From Actinoplanes flavus (GTDB lineage: Bacteria; Actinomycetota; Actinomycetes; Mycobacteriales; Micromonosporaceae): a stretch of DNA of 64,000 nucleotides. Numbering within the stretch: the first letter of the stretch is position 1; the number at the start of each line of letters is the position of its first letter. The stretch is from positions 18,269-82,268 of the forward strand of contig NZ_JAGFNS010000037.1 of the NCBI RefSeq assembly GCF_017592555.1. Reading direction: 5' to 3'. A program made the position numbers and the translations under genes. This document shows positions 8,628 to 17,709 of this stretch, in pieces. The notes under the pieces are model-generated. The model ran no database searches, was not told where the DNA came from, and was given only the letters and a program-made list of their open reading frames with translations.

Positions 8628-9622
8628 CGGGCCTCTCCTCGCTCGTAGACCTGGGCGATCAGATCGCGCAACGGCATGGGGATCTCCCGGACGTGCCGGA
8701 TCTGCGAGGTCAGCGGCCCGAGCCGGGACAGCACGGCGCCGACCGGCTCGTGCGGGTTCGGCTGGCAGCGCACGCTGTCGCCGTCGACCACGGCGTGCAG
8801 TCCCTGTGCGACCAGGTTGTCGGCCAGCGCGTGCGCGGTCGCCGGGTCGGCCAGCACGAACTCGACCTCGGGGCGCTCCCATTCGCGGCGCAGGCTGTCG
8901 AGGTCGCCGGAATACCTCACCCGGCCACGGTCCATCAACAGCGCCTGCGACTGCAGGGCCTCGATCTCCTCCAGCCGGTGCGAGGAGATCAGCACGGCCA
9001 GTCGCTCCTGCTTGACCAGTTCCATGATCAGGGTGAGCAGGCCGTGCGCGGCGATCGGGTCCACCGCGCCGGTGGGCTCGTCCAGGATCAGCGCGCGCGG
9101 CCCGGGAAGCAGGGCACGCGCGAGGCGGAGCCGGGCGCGCATGCCGGCCGAGAGTCCGGCGACCACGGACTCGGTCTGGGCGGCCAGGTTCACCGTCTCC
9201 AGGACGTACGGGATGCGCTCGGCCAGTTCCCGCCGGGGCATGCCCTGCAACCGGCCGTGCAGTTGCAGGTTCTCCTTCGCGGTCGCCCGCATCAGCAGGC
9301 TCCGGTCCTCCGACGGCATCCAGCCGACGATCTGCCGGATCTGCTCGGAGTCGCGGCCCGCGTCCAGACCGAGCACGGTCGCGGTGCCCCCGGTGGCCGT
9401 GGTCAGGCCGACCAGGATGCGGAACATGCTGGTCTTGCCGGCGCCGTTGGGCCCGACGATCGCGCAGATCTCGCCGGCGCGCACCGTGAGATCGACGCCG
9501 TCGAGGGCCTTCACCGGCTCGACCATGTGCGATCGGGCGAACACCCGCATCCAGCGCGGGGTGGGTTCGTAGAGCTTCGTCAGCCCACGGAGCTTGATGA
9601 CCTCGTCGCCGGGCAGGCTCAC
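8624..9622 (-). CDS. ABC transporter ATP-binding protein
   Basis: A 332-aa ATPase. It shows Walker A GPNGAGKT at 57-64, the signature LSAGMRARLRLARAL, Walker B RALILDEPTGAVDP and the switch histidine in LISSHRLEEIE. A C-terminal extension of about 90 residues resembles the DrrA/CcmA-type accessory domain. It is sandwiched between a GT2 gene and its cognate permease with 4-bp overlaps on both sides, so the four genes are almost certainly co-transcribed. It energises export through the 7797-8627 permease. Confidence 0.9.
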   Translation of the reverse strand: MSLPGDEVIKLRGLTKLYEPTPRWMRVFARSHMVEPVKALDGVDLTVRAGEICAIVGPNGAGKTSMFRILVGLTTATGGTATVLGLDAGRDSEQIRQIVGWMPSEDRSLLMRATAKENLQLHGRLQGMPRRELAERIPYVLETVNLAAQTESVVAGLSAGMRARLRLARALLPGPRALILDEPTGAVDPIAAHGLLTLIMELVKQERLAVLISSHRLEEIEALQSQALLMDRGRVRYSGDLDSLRREWERPEVEFVLADPATAHALADNLVAQGLHAVVDGDSVRCQPNPHEPVGAVLSRLGPLTSQIRHVREIPMPLRDLIAQVYERGEAR

Positions 9623-10722
9623 AGCGACCCCACCGCCGCCGAGATACCGGTGGCCCGCCAGCGGCGCCAGCCGAGGTGTTCGACGACGCGATCCCGGAAC
9701 GCGCTCACCGGGGCGGTCACGACCGGTCCACGACCGGCCCGGGACCGCGCCACGTGACGTTGATAGCGGCGGCTCAGTTTGCTCTCCTTAGCCTCGGGCC
9801 AGATCTCGACGGCGAGGCGCGCGAGCTGGTCCAGTTGGCCGGCCTGGTCGCCGACCGGTGTGCCGTGGTCGTAGGGCCGGCAGGCGAGCAGCAGCGCCTC
9901 CCTGGCCAGCGCCCGCAACGACCGCTCCCGCAACGACGCGGAATCCGGCAGCCGGTCGCCGTCCTCGTCGAACAGGATCTGGAGCGTGAGGTGGCGCTGC
10001 TCGATGTCGAGCACCGCACCGGCGTACTGCTCGACGTGCATGTTGGCCCCGTGGATGCGGTAGAACGCCTGGTCCACGCCGTTGACCCGGCCGATCGCGG
10101 CGCGGGTGCCGGCACGCAGCCAGAGCAGGAAGTCGGCGGCGTGCGGCAGGCGGGCGTCGTAGCCGGCCAGTTCCCGCATCACCGAGGTCCGCATCAGCAC
10201 CTCGGGGGTGTAGATCGGGTTGCTGACCCGGCGGCTCACCTCGGCCACCCACTCCGGCCCGTCCCACACGGTCCACGAGGTCACCGTGGAGCGGGCCGGG
10301 GGCGGGGTGCCGGTGGTGAACCGGCGGGAGAAGCCGTAGACCATCCCGACCTCGGGGTTGGCTTGCAGCAGGGCGGCGGACCGGGTCAGCGCGCCGGGGG
10401 CGAGCAGGTCGTCGGCCGAGAGCAGCATGACGTACTCGCCCTCGGCCGCCGCCAGCCCCTCGTTGTAGGTGGCGATGTGCCGCTTGTTGGTCTCGTGGGC
10501 GATCACCCGGACCCGGGCGTCGCGGGCCGCGATCTCCCGGGCCACGGCGGCGCTGCCGTCCGGTGACGCGTCGTCGACGACGATCACGTCGACGTCCAGG
10601 CCGTCCGAGTCGATGAAACTCTCCAGGCACGGGGCCAGGAAGTGGCCGTAGTTGTAGCACGGAATCACGACCGTGACCCGGGGCCGGCTCCGCAGTGGAA
10701 CCGGCCTCAGTCTCCTGGCCAC
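9619..10722 (-). CDS. Family 2 glycosyltransferase
   Basis: A 367-aa GT-A enzyme with a GTG start at 10722. The start of the fold is clear (VTVVIPCYNYGHFLAPCLESF then VIVVDDASPDGS), with the nucleotide-sugar metal site in VMLLSADDLLAPGAL and a later acceptor region containing HAADFLLWLRAGTRAAIGRV. It transfers a sugar from a nucleotide donor to a growing glycan on the cytoplasmic side. It leads the operon that ends with the GT4 at 6586, and lies 37 bp from the DUF4082 gene stop on the same strand. Confidence 0.9.
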   Translation of the reverse strand: MARRLRPVPLRSRPRVTVVIPCYNYGHFLAPCLESFIDSDGLDVDVIVVDDASPDGSAAVAREIAARDARVRVIAHETNKRHIATYNEGLAAAEGEYVMLLSADDLLAPGALTRSAALLQANPEVGMVYGFSRRFTTGTPPPARSTVTSWTVWDGPEWVAEVSRRVSNPIYTPEVLMRTSVMRELAGYDARLPHAADFLLWLRAGTRAAIGRVNGVDQAFYRIHGANMHVEQYAGAVLDIEQRHLTLQILFDEDGDRLPDSASLRERSLRALAREALLLACRPYDHGTPVGDQAGQLDQLARLAVEIWPEAKESKLSRRYQRHVARSRAGRGPVVTAPVSAFRDRVVEHLGWRRWRATGISAAVGSL

Positions 10723-10759
10723 CGGTGCTCCTCTCGTCGTCGTTGTCCGGCGGGTGGGT

Positions 10760-13700
10760 TCAGCCGGCGGGGAAGAAGTAGACGTCGACCCAGAAGTTGT
10801 GGTTCGACGCCGACTCCGGGAAGGCCGGCGACCCGTACGAGAACCGGCCGCCCTGCGCCGCGATGGTCAGCGGCCCGTTGGACACCGGCGAGGTCAGACC
10901 GTTGAGATCGACCGCGTAGTGGCCCGCGCCGGTGTGGTACGACGCGACGTACGGGGTGTTCGCCGCGATCGTCACCGGCTCGTCGAACAGCAGGGTCTGC
11001 CAGCCCGACGCGGACTCGTACCGGAACGTGCCCCGTCCTCGTTCCTGCCCGTCGGCGGTCCACAGGGTGCCGGTGTGCACGCCGCCGTTGCCCTCGCCCT
11101 TGTAGAACCGGAGCCCGCGGACGGTGCCCGCGACGCTGGACGAGAACCGGACACCGACCTCGACCGCCGAACCGTCGCTGTGCGCCGGGACGGCCGGGGT
11201 CGCGCCGCCGAGCAGGGTGACGGCGCCGGCCGGCGGATCCGGCTGGGTCGGCTCCGGCGGCGGCGGGCCGTCCGGCACGTACAGCGGGTCGACCCAGTAG
11301 TTGGTGGAGTTCCAGCTGCTGCCCGGGAAACCGTCCGGGCCGTACCGGTAGACGCCGTTGTTCCCGGCCGGGGCGGTCAGGTAGCGGTCGGCGGTGGCGT
11401 ACGGCTCGTTGAAGAAGCCCGGGTTGTACGAGTAGTTGCCGTTCGACGCCCAGTAGGACGCCACGTACGTCTGGCCCGCGGTCACGTCCACCGGTTCCGC
11501 GAAGTAAACCTTCTGCCATCCGGAGCCGGTGCCGGACCCGAAGGTGGCCTTGGCCAGCTCGTCGCCGTCGGCCTCCCAGAGCGTGCCGATGTGCGCCCCG
11601 GTGTTGCCGGGCCCCTGGTAGTAACGGATGCCGATGACCTTGCCGTCGACCGCCGGAGTGAACTTGACGCCCAGGTTGACCTCCGCGCCGTCACCGGAGG
11701 AGGCGTTCTGCGGCAGTGCGTTCAGCGGCAGCAGGGTGCGCACGTCGTCGTACGGCGTGGTGGTGAACGACCACGAGTACGGCTCGGTCATCGGCCGTCC
11801 CTGGGTGTCCTGCGCTGTCACGGTCGCGGTGTGCACCGTCCCGGCGGCCAGGTCACCGGACGGGTCGAAGGTGACCGCCCGGGTCGCGTTGTCGTACGAC
11901 GTCGTCCCGGCGACCGTCGCACCGGACGGCGTCCGGAGCGTGATCGACGCGGTGGCCCCGTTCAGCGGCTTGCTGAACAGCGCCGACACCCCGGCGTCGA
12001 GGTCGAGACCGCGTTCCCCGTCCTCCGGCGTGGTGACGAGCACGCTCGGCGGTGCCGTGTCGCCGTCCACGAACTGCACGTCGACGTAGTAGTTGGTGCT
12101 GGTCCGCGAGGACTCGACGGGGAACCCGTTGCCGGTCCGGTAGACGCCCTGCCCGGACGTGCTGGTGCCGCGCGGCGCCACCAGCGGGTACGACCGCCAC
12201 GGCAGCGAGCTGAAGAACCGCTCGTCCGCGGAGTACCGCCCGTTCGGCGCGTAGTAGGACGCCACGTACGTGGTGTTCGCGGTGACCCGCAGCGGGCTGG
12301 AGAATTTCAGCGTCTGCCAGCCGCTCGCGGTCTCGTCGGTGAACGTCCCGGTGCGCAGCTGCTCGCCGTCCGCCGACCAGATCGTCCCGCGGTGGGTGCC
12401 GGTGTTGCCCTGGCCCTTGTAGAACCGGACCCCGGTGACGGTCCCGTCGGTCTGCGGGGTGAACCTGACGCCCAGCGTGACCGCGGAGCCGTCGTCGGCG
12501 GCCGGAACCTTCGGCACCCGGTTGCCGAACAGCGTGCTCGGGCCGGTGAGGTCGAGGGTGAGGCTCGCCGGGCTGGTCTCGATGTTGCCGCTGTCGTCGA
12601 CCGCGCGTGCCTTGAAGACCTGGGCCGCCGCGCCGTGACTGTAGGTGGACCAGGTCCACGAGGTGGTGCCCTCGGCGGGGTGCCAGGTCTCGCCACCGTC
12701 GGCGGAGACCTCCACGGCGGCGACCCGGCCACCGCCGGAGTCGGTGGCGGTGCCCTTGACGGTCACCTTGGTGCCGTTGGTCTCCCGGCTCCCGGCGGCC
12801 GGGGAGGTGAACCCGGTCTCCGGGGCCACCGCGTCGGTGGACGCCGGGGTGGCGGTCAGCCCGGCCATCAGCGTGGTGGGCTGAACCTCCATGTCGGCGA
12901 GCAGGTTGACGGTGGCCTGCTGCATGGTGCGGTCGGCCGGGGCGTTCTGCTCGGTGTCGATGGAGTCGTGCTGCTGGTCGAGGCCCCACGCCCACTGGAT
13001 GGTGCCGGCACCGAAGACCAGGGCCCCGCTGGGCGCCCGGTAGAGCGTCATGTGGTGGGTCGTGGTGCCCGGCGCCACCTGGAGGCCGAAGTCCTGCAGG
13101 TATTCCGGAGCGGGGCCGGTGGTGGTGGACAGCCGCATCAGGCCGGCCGGGCGGAAACCGTTGTCCAGGTCCTCGTCGGACTCGTAGCCGACGGTGTGCG
13201 GCGCCAGGGTCAGCACGTCGTCCGGGTCCTGGCCGGCCGCGTCGGTGTGCCGCCAGAACCGGTTGTTCCCCTGTGCGGCCGGCACCTTCATGGCCAGGTC
13301 GGTGTTGTTGGACATGTACATCGTGCCGGTCAGCGCGTTCTCCGGCCGGTTGCCGTTGGACGGCGGGCTGAACTGCGGATCCCGCCAGGTCCCGGTCCAC
13401 TCGGCGGACGGGTCGATCTTGGCGGCGGCCCAGGTCTCCTTGTAGCAGACCAGCGTCCGGTACGGCGTGTTCGTACCGTCGACGCTGCTCTCCCACCGGG
13501 TCTTCCAGTAGACCTCGTTGCCGCTGAAGAAGGCCAGGTGGACACCGGCGTCGCGGGCCGCCTCGACGTGCGCCCGCTGCGGGCCGGACCAGTACTCGTC
13601 ATGGCCGACCGACAGGAACACCTTGTGGTTGCGGATCAACTGCCCGCGGCGGTCGGCGTCGACGTCGGTGGTGTAGCTGACGTCGTACCCGTTGCGCTCC

Positions 13701-14452
13701 AGGAATTTGATCATCGGGAACTCGTTGCTGAACACGAAGTCGCGCCCGTAGCCGACGTTCCTGGTCTCCCACGGCCGGTTGTAGCTGACCTTGAGCGCGC
13801 GCCCCATCGGGCCGCCCCAGTAGAAGTTGGACCCGCCGTAGGTGTTGTACGCCTGCCAGGTCGCATCGGAGGTCTTGAAGTACAGCTTCGACGTGCTGGA
13901 GTCGTTGCGGACCACGAACGGGATCTGACTCGCGCCGTTGGTGTCGGTGCGCGTCAGGCGGGCGACGAACACGCCGGACACCGTGCCCGACGGGACGGTC
14001 CAGGTCGCCGACGCGCCCCACAGGCCGCAGTCCAGGATCTCGGTGGTCGGGTCGGTGACGCAGTCCGGCTGCGCCTGGGCGGGCAGGTTCTCGATCGCCC
14101 GGTGCAGCCGGGCGCCGGACCCGCCGTAGTAGCCCAGCCGGTAGACGTCGATCCGGTACGGCCCCTCGGACTCGATCTTGAAGGTCACCGTCTGGCCGAC
14201 GTTGACGCTCATGTCGGTGGTGAAGCCCTGGATGGTGTGGTCGCCGGCGCCCCAGATGTTGTCCCAGGTGTTGGGGTCGACGCCCGCCTTGCTGTTCTCA
14301 CAGGCGATCGCGTTGACCGGGGCCGCACAGGGGTCGGCGGCGAAAGCCGGAGAAATGTGGACACCGGTGCTCAGCACCAGCATTACGGCAGCGATCGCCG
14401 CCAATATCGGTCGCCGCCTGCGTGGTACGGCGACAGCGCGCAAACTGCTCAA
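10760..14452 (-). CDS. Secreted multidomain protein: DmfB-like domain, Ig-like domains and three DUF4082 modules
   Basis: A 1230-aa exported protein. TTG 14452 is supported by GGGGAG at 14461-14466, 8 nt upstream. Residues 1-38 are a signal peptide (basic start, long hydrophobic run, AFA-AD cleavage). Residues about 40-530 match the N,N-dimethylformamidase beta-subunit-like domain (YRLGYYGGSGARLH, SVGHDEYWSGPQRAHVEAARDAG, FFSGNEVYWKTRWE). There follow an Ig-like domain, DUF4082 (about 641-794), an SbsA/Big_5 Ig-like domain (about 800-897), and two more DUF4082 modules (about 904-1056 and 1079-1230), each with RFYKG/YYQG-GNTG---GTLW and a TYVASYYAPNG-type core. DUF4082 is probably a carbohydrate-binding beta-sandwich. 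A surface glycan-associated role is inferred. Confidence 0.85.
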   Translation of the reverse strand: MSSLRAVAVPRRRRPILAAIAAVMLVLSTGVHISPAFAADPCAAPVNAIACENSKAGVDPNTWDNIWGAGDHTIQGFTTDMSVNVGQTVTFKIESEGPYRIDVYRLGYYGGSGARLHRAIENLPAQAQPDCVTDPTTEILDCGLWGASATWTVPSGTVSGVFVARLTRTDTNGASQIPFVVRNDSSTSKLYFKTSDATWQAYNTYGGSNFYWGGPMGRALKVSYNRPWETRNVGYGRDFVFSNEFPMIKFLERNGYDVSYTTDVDADRRGQLIRNHKVFLSVGHDEYWSGPQRAHVEAARDAGVHLAFFSGNEVYWKTRWESSVDGTNTPYRTLVCYKETWAAAKIDPSAEWTGTWRDPQFSPPSNGNRPENALTGTMYMSNNTDLAMKVPAAQGNNRFWRHTDAAGQDPDDVLTLAPHTVGYESDEDLDNGFRPAGLMRLSTTTGPAPEYLQDFGLQVAPGTTTHHMTLYRAPSGALVFGAGTIQWAWGLDQQHDSIDTEQNAPADRTMQQATVNLLADMEVQPTTLMAGLTATPASTDAVAPETGFTSPAAGSRETNGTKVTVKGTATDSGGGRVAAVEVSADGGETWHPAEGTTSWTWSTYSHGAAAQVFKARAVDDSGNIETSPASLTLDLTGPSTLFGNRVPKVPAADDGSAVTLGVRFTPQTDGTVTGVRFYKGQGNTGTHRGTIWSADGEQLRTGTFTDETASGWQTLKFSSPLRVTANTTYVASYYAPNGRYSADERFFSSLPWRSYPLVAPRGTSTSGQGVYRTGNGFPVESSRTSTNYYVDVQFVDGDTAPPSVLVTTPEDGERGLDLDAGVSALFSKPLNGATASITLRTPSGATVAGTTSYDNATRAVTFDPSGDLAAGTVHTATVTAQDTQGRPMTEPYSWSFTTTPYDDVRTLLPLNALPQNASSGDGAEVNLGVKFTPAVDGKVIGIRYYQGPGNTGAHIGTLWEADGDELAKATFGSGTGSGWQKVYFAEPVDVTAGQTYVASYWASNGNYSYNPGFFNEPYATADRYLTAPAGNNGVYRYGPDGFPGSSWNSTNYWVDPLYVPDGPPPPEPTQPDPPAGAVTLLGGATPAVPAHSDGSAVEVGVRFSSSVAGTVRGLRFYKGEGNGGVHTGTLWTADGQERGRGTFRYESASGWQTLLFDEPVTIAANTPYVASYHTGAGHYAVDLNGLTSPVSNGPLTIAAQGGRFSYGSPAFPESASNHNFWVDVYFFPAG

Positions 14453-14629
14453 CGCGATTGCTCCCCAAATTGCGCACGAGATCGCGACGCAACCGTAGCG
14501 TCACTCGTCCATTCGAGCGCGACGGTAGTCACCGCGAGAGAGTCCACACAAGACACGTCCAACCGGTTCGGACAGCCGGTCGACGCTTGCCACTCATCCG
14601 TTCGGACAAAGTGACGAGAAAATGAAATG

Positions 14630-14890
14630 TCAGGCGAGCTTTTCGTCGATCAACGCGGTCAGGGAACCGAGGGTGTCGAAGACCTCGGCGGTCACCTCGT
14701 CGTCGTCGACGCTGACCCCGAAGCGTTCCTCGAGCGCGGCGATCAGCTCCAGCACCGCCATCGAGTCCAGTTCGGGCAGGTTGCCGAGCAGCTGGGTGTC
14801 CGGGCCGATGGCCGCCGCCCGGTCCTCGATGCCGAGGACGGACACCAGCACCGCCTTGACGTCGTCGATGGTCGTACCGGTCAGGGACAT
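14630..14890 (-). CDS. Acyl carrier protein
   Basis: An 86-aa carrier protein. ATG 14890 has a strong GGAGG ribosome site 7 nt upstream, which decides the start against a longer reading to 15064. The 4'-phosphopantetheine serine is S43 in LPELDSMAVLELIAAL; helix I and the acidic recognition helix are recognisable. It is the last gene of the operon that begins with the Wzz-like gene. It follows a PLP decarboxylase and an AMP ligase, the same three-part set found in exosortase-associated exopolysaccharide clusters. It probably carries an activated amino or acyl group rather than serving fatty-acid synthesis. Confidence 0.9.
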   Translation of the reverse strand: MSLTGTTIDDVKAVLVSVLGIEDRAAAIGPDTQLLGNLPELDSMAVLELIAALEERFGVSVDDDEVTAEVFDTLGSLTALIDEKLA

Positions 14891-14910
14891 GGAACTACCT
14901 CCGGAAGGGT

Positions 14911-16119
14911 TCACAGCAGCACCTCGGCGGGCGCCGGATGGCTGAGGAAAGCGGTGGGGCTGGCGGTCAGACCGTATGCGCCCGCTTGATAGAGCACGAT
15001 CAGATCCCCGACACCGGCGGCCGGCAACATCACGTCGTTGCCCAGCAGGTCGAGCGGGGTGCACAGGCAGCCCACGACGGTGACCTGCTCGGTCGGCTCG
15101 GCGGTGAGCCGGCCGGCCACGGCGATCGGATAGTTGCGGCGGATCACCTGGCCGAAGTTGCCGGACGCGGCCAGCTGATGGTGCAGGCCACCGTCGACGA
15201 TCAGGTAGGTCTTCCCGCGGGACTCCTTGCGATCGACGACCCGGGTCACGTAGACGCCGGCCTCACCGACCAGGTAGCGGCCCAGCTCGACGACCACCCG
15301 CGCCTCGGGCAGGCGCGGGCGGACCTCGCCGGCCAGCAGACCGGCGAGGTTGTCCCCGACCGCGGCCAGGTCGAGGGGCTGATCCTTCTCGGTGTACGGG
15401 ATGCCGAAGCCGCCGCCGAGGTTGAGGTACCGGACCGGGCCGGGCGCGTCGTCGGCCAACCGCAGCAGCAGTTCCACGGTCCGCCGCTGCGCCTCGATGA
15501 TGATGTCCGCCCGCAGGTTCTGCGATCCCGCGAAACAGTGCAGGCCGAGCACCTCCAGCTCCGCCCCGGCCAGCTCCTTGAGCAGCGCCGGCACCCGTTC
15601 CGCGTCGACGCCGAACTGCTGCGGCCCACCACCCATCCGCATGCCCGAGCCCTTGATCGCGAAGTCCGGGTTGACCCGCACCGCGACCCGCGGCCGGATA
15701 CCCAGAGCCGCACCGGTACGGACGATGCGCGCCGCCTCGTTCTCCGACTCCAGCTCGATCGTCACGCCGGCCGCCACGGCCTGCCGCAGCTCCGCGTCGG
15801 TCTTGCCGGGCCCGGCGAAGCTCACCCGCCGCGGCGGCATGGTGGTGTCCAGCGCGGTACGCATCTCCAGCGCCGAGGCCACGTCGAAGGAGTCCACCAG
15901 GGTGCTCATGTGCTGCACCACGGCCGGCATCGGGTTCGCCTTGATCGCATAGCTGAGCTGGAGATCCGCCGGCAGGGCCGCGCGCAGCTCCCGGACCCGC
16001 CCGGTGAGCAGCCGCCGGTCGTACGCGAAGAAGGGTGTGCCGCCGACCCGCTCGGCCAGCCGCTCCACCGGCACCCCGCCGACCGCGAGTTGCCCGTCGA
16101 TCCGGTCGAATCCGTTCAC
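14911..16119 (-). CDS. Type III PLP-dependent decarboxylase, exosortase-A-system-associated type
   Basis: A 402-aa alanine-racemase-fold decarboxylase related to diaminopimelate and ornithine decarboxylases. The Schiff-base lysine is K60 in LQLSYAIKANP. Other family landmarks are SGMRMGGGPQQFGVD, HCFAGSQNL, the phosphate loop YLNLGGGFGIPY and VGCLCTPLDLLGNDV. These closely follow the family named pyridoxal-dependent decarboxylase, exosortase A system-associated. GTG 16119 overlaps the ligase stop by 4 bp. With the neighbouring ligase and ACP it recalls BtrJ-BtrK-BtrI of butirosin, where an ACP-bound amino acid is decarboxylated; that analogy is inference. Confidence 0.88.
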   Translation of the reverse strand: MNGFDRIDGQLAVGGVPVERLAERVGGTPFFAYDRRLLTGRVRELRAALPADLQLSYAIKANPMPAVVQHMSTLVDSFDVASALEMRTALDTTMPPRRVSFAGPGKTDAELRQAVAAGVTIELESENEAARIVRTGAALGIRPRVAVRVNPDFAIKGSGMRMGGGPQQFGVDAERVPALLKELAGAELEVLGLHCFAGSQNLRADIIIEAQRRTVELLLRLADDAPGPVRYLNLGGGFGIPYTEKDQPLDLAAVGDNLAGLLAGEVRPRLPEARVVVELGRYLVGEAGVYVTRVVDRKESRGKTYLIVDGGLHHQLAASGNFGQVIRRNYPIAVAGRLTAEPTEQVTVVGCLCTPLDLLGNDVMLPAAGVGDLIVLYQAGAYGLTASPTAFLSHPAPAEVLL

Positions 16120-17666
16120 GCGATCATCTCCTGGCGCAGCAGGTTGCGGTCGAACTTGCCGTTCGGTGACCGGGGCAGCTCCGGCCGCACCTGAACGTCC
16201 GAGGGCAGCATGTAGAGCGGCAGCTCCTTCTTGAGCAGCGTCCGCAGCGTGTGCACGTCGAACCCGTCGCCGGCCGGGCTGACGACCAGCACGATGCGCT
16301 GACCCAGCCGGGCGTCCGGGAGACCGAGCGCGACGACGTCGCGAACCAGGCCGGTCGCGTACACGACCTCCTCGATCTCGGTCGGGCTGACCCGGTATCC
16401 CGACGTCTTGATCATGTCGTCGGAACGGCCCACGAAGTAGAGGAAGCCGTCCTCGTCACGGACCACCGAGTCACCGGACCAGACGGCGAGCTCAGGCGGG
16501 ATGCCGCCGTCCGCGCCGGGCAGCGGCCGGAAACGCTCGGCGGTGCGCTGCGGGTCGTTCCAGTAGCCGAGAGCCACCAGGGCGCCCCGGTGCACCAGCT
16601 CACCCTCCTCGCCCGTGTCACAGACGCTGCCGTCCGGCCGGACGACCAGGATCTCCGCGTTCGGGATGGCCTTGCCGATCGAGTCGGGACGCCGGTCCAC
16701 CTCCGCCGGGTCCAGGTATGTCGACCGGAACGCCTCGGTCAGGCCGTACATCAGATAGGGCCGGGCCCCGGGGAAGACCGACCGTAGGCGGTCCAGCGTG
16801 GTCTTGGGCATGCGGCCGCCGGTGTTGGCGAACAAGCGCATCCGCCGCCCGGTCTCCTCCGGCCAGTCCTGGCCGGCGATCTGGATCCACAGCGGCGGCA
16901 CGCAGGTCAGAGCGGTGACACCGTGCTTCGAACAGAGCCGGACCACGTCCCGCGGCAGCAGGTGGTTGTGCAGGACGACGTGCGCGCCGACCGCGAACGA
17001 GGTGGTGACCTGGCTGAACCCGGCGTCGAAGCTGAGCGGCAGGGCGGCCAGGACCACGTCGTCGCCGCTCATCTCCAGGTAGGTGCTGACGCTCTCGGCG
17101 CCGGCGAGCAGGTTGCGGTGCGACAGCACGACGCCCTTGGGCCGGCCGGTGCTGCCCGAGGTGTAGAGGATCGCGGCGACGTCGACGTCGACGCCCTCGC
17201 GCGCCGGATCGCCGGCGCCGGCCAGGGCATCCCACGAGTCGACCGCGGCATCACCGACGGGGGCCGGCGACCCGCCGCCGACCAGGATCACCCGCTGCAA
17301 CGACGGGACCCGCGCCAGCTCGTCCCGGAGGCTCTCCAGCCGCTCCGCCGTGGTGACCAGCACCCGGACGTCGCAGTCCGCCAGGATGTAGGCCACCTGC
17401 TTGGCCCGCAGCACCGGGTTGACCGGCACGAAGACCCCACCGGCCACCGAGGTGGCGAAGATCGCCGAGATGGTCTCGATCCGTTTGTCCAGGTAGACAG
17501 CCACCCGGTCGCCGCGGGAGATCAGCTCGCGCAGGCCGGCGCCCCGGGAGCGGACATCGTCCCACAGCGCGGCGTACGAGACCGTCTCGTCGCGGTAGGT
17601 CAGGGCCGGTGAGTCGGCTGCCCGGCCGGCCGCCCCGGCCAGCAGATCGTGCAGTCGGATACGCAT
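16116..17666 (-). CDS. AMP-forming acyl/aminoacyl ligase, exosortase-A-system-associated type
   Basis: A 516-aa ANL-superfamily adenylating enzyme. The P-loop-like motif YTSGSTGRPKG is at 168-178; the later core motifs YGLTEAFRSTYLDP, WSGDSVVRDEDGFLYFVGRSDDMIKTSGYRVSP and the catalytic lysine region LPRSPNGKFDRN are all present, so it should be active. It forms an acyl-AMP and passes the group to CoA or to the ACP encoded two genes downstream. It is translationally coupled to the PLP decarboxylase. The true substrate is unknown; an amino acid is plausible given that partner. Confidence 0.88.
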   Translation of the reverse strand: MRIRLHDLLAGAAGRAADSPALTYRDETVSYAALWDDVRSRGAGLRELISRGDRVAVYLDKRIETISAIFATSVAGGVFVPVNPVLRAKQVAYILADCDVRVLVTTAERLESLRDELARVPSLQRVILVGGGSPAPVGDAAVDSWDALAGAGDPAREGVDVDVAAILYTSGSTGRPKGVVLSHRNLLAGAESVSTYLEMSGDDVVLAALPLSFDAGFSQVTTSFAVGAHVVLHNHLLPRDVVRLCSKHGVTALTCVPPLWIQIAGQDWPEETGRRMRLFANTGGRMPKTTLDRLRSVFPGARPYLMYGLTEAFRSTYLDPAEVDRRPDSIGKAIPNAEILVVRPDGSVCDTGEEGELVHRGALVALGYWNDPQRTAERFRPLPGADGGIPPELAVWSGDSVVRDEDGFLYFVGRSDDMIKTSGYRVSPTEIEEVVYATGLVRDVVALGLPDARLGQRIVLVVSPAGDGFDVHTLRTLLKKELPLYMLPSDVQVRPELPRSPNGKFDRNLLRQEMIA

Positions 17667-17709
17667 GTCTCTTCCGATCGTCGAGAACGTCCCCGGTTCG
17701 GCGGGGACG

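Noticed and set aside
10673..14614. A 1313-codon plus-strand open reading opposite the DUF4082 gene
   Set aside because: It is a shadow of strong codon bias. The translation is low-complexity Arg/Gly/Val sequence without any family motif, while the opposite strand has a signal peptide and clear domains.
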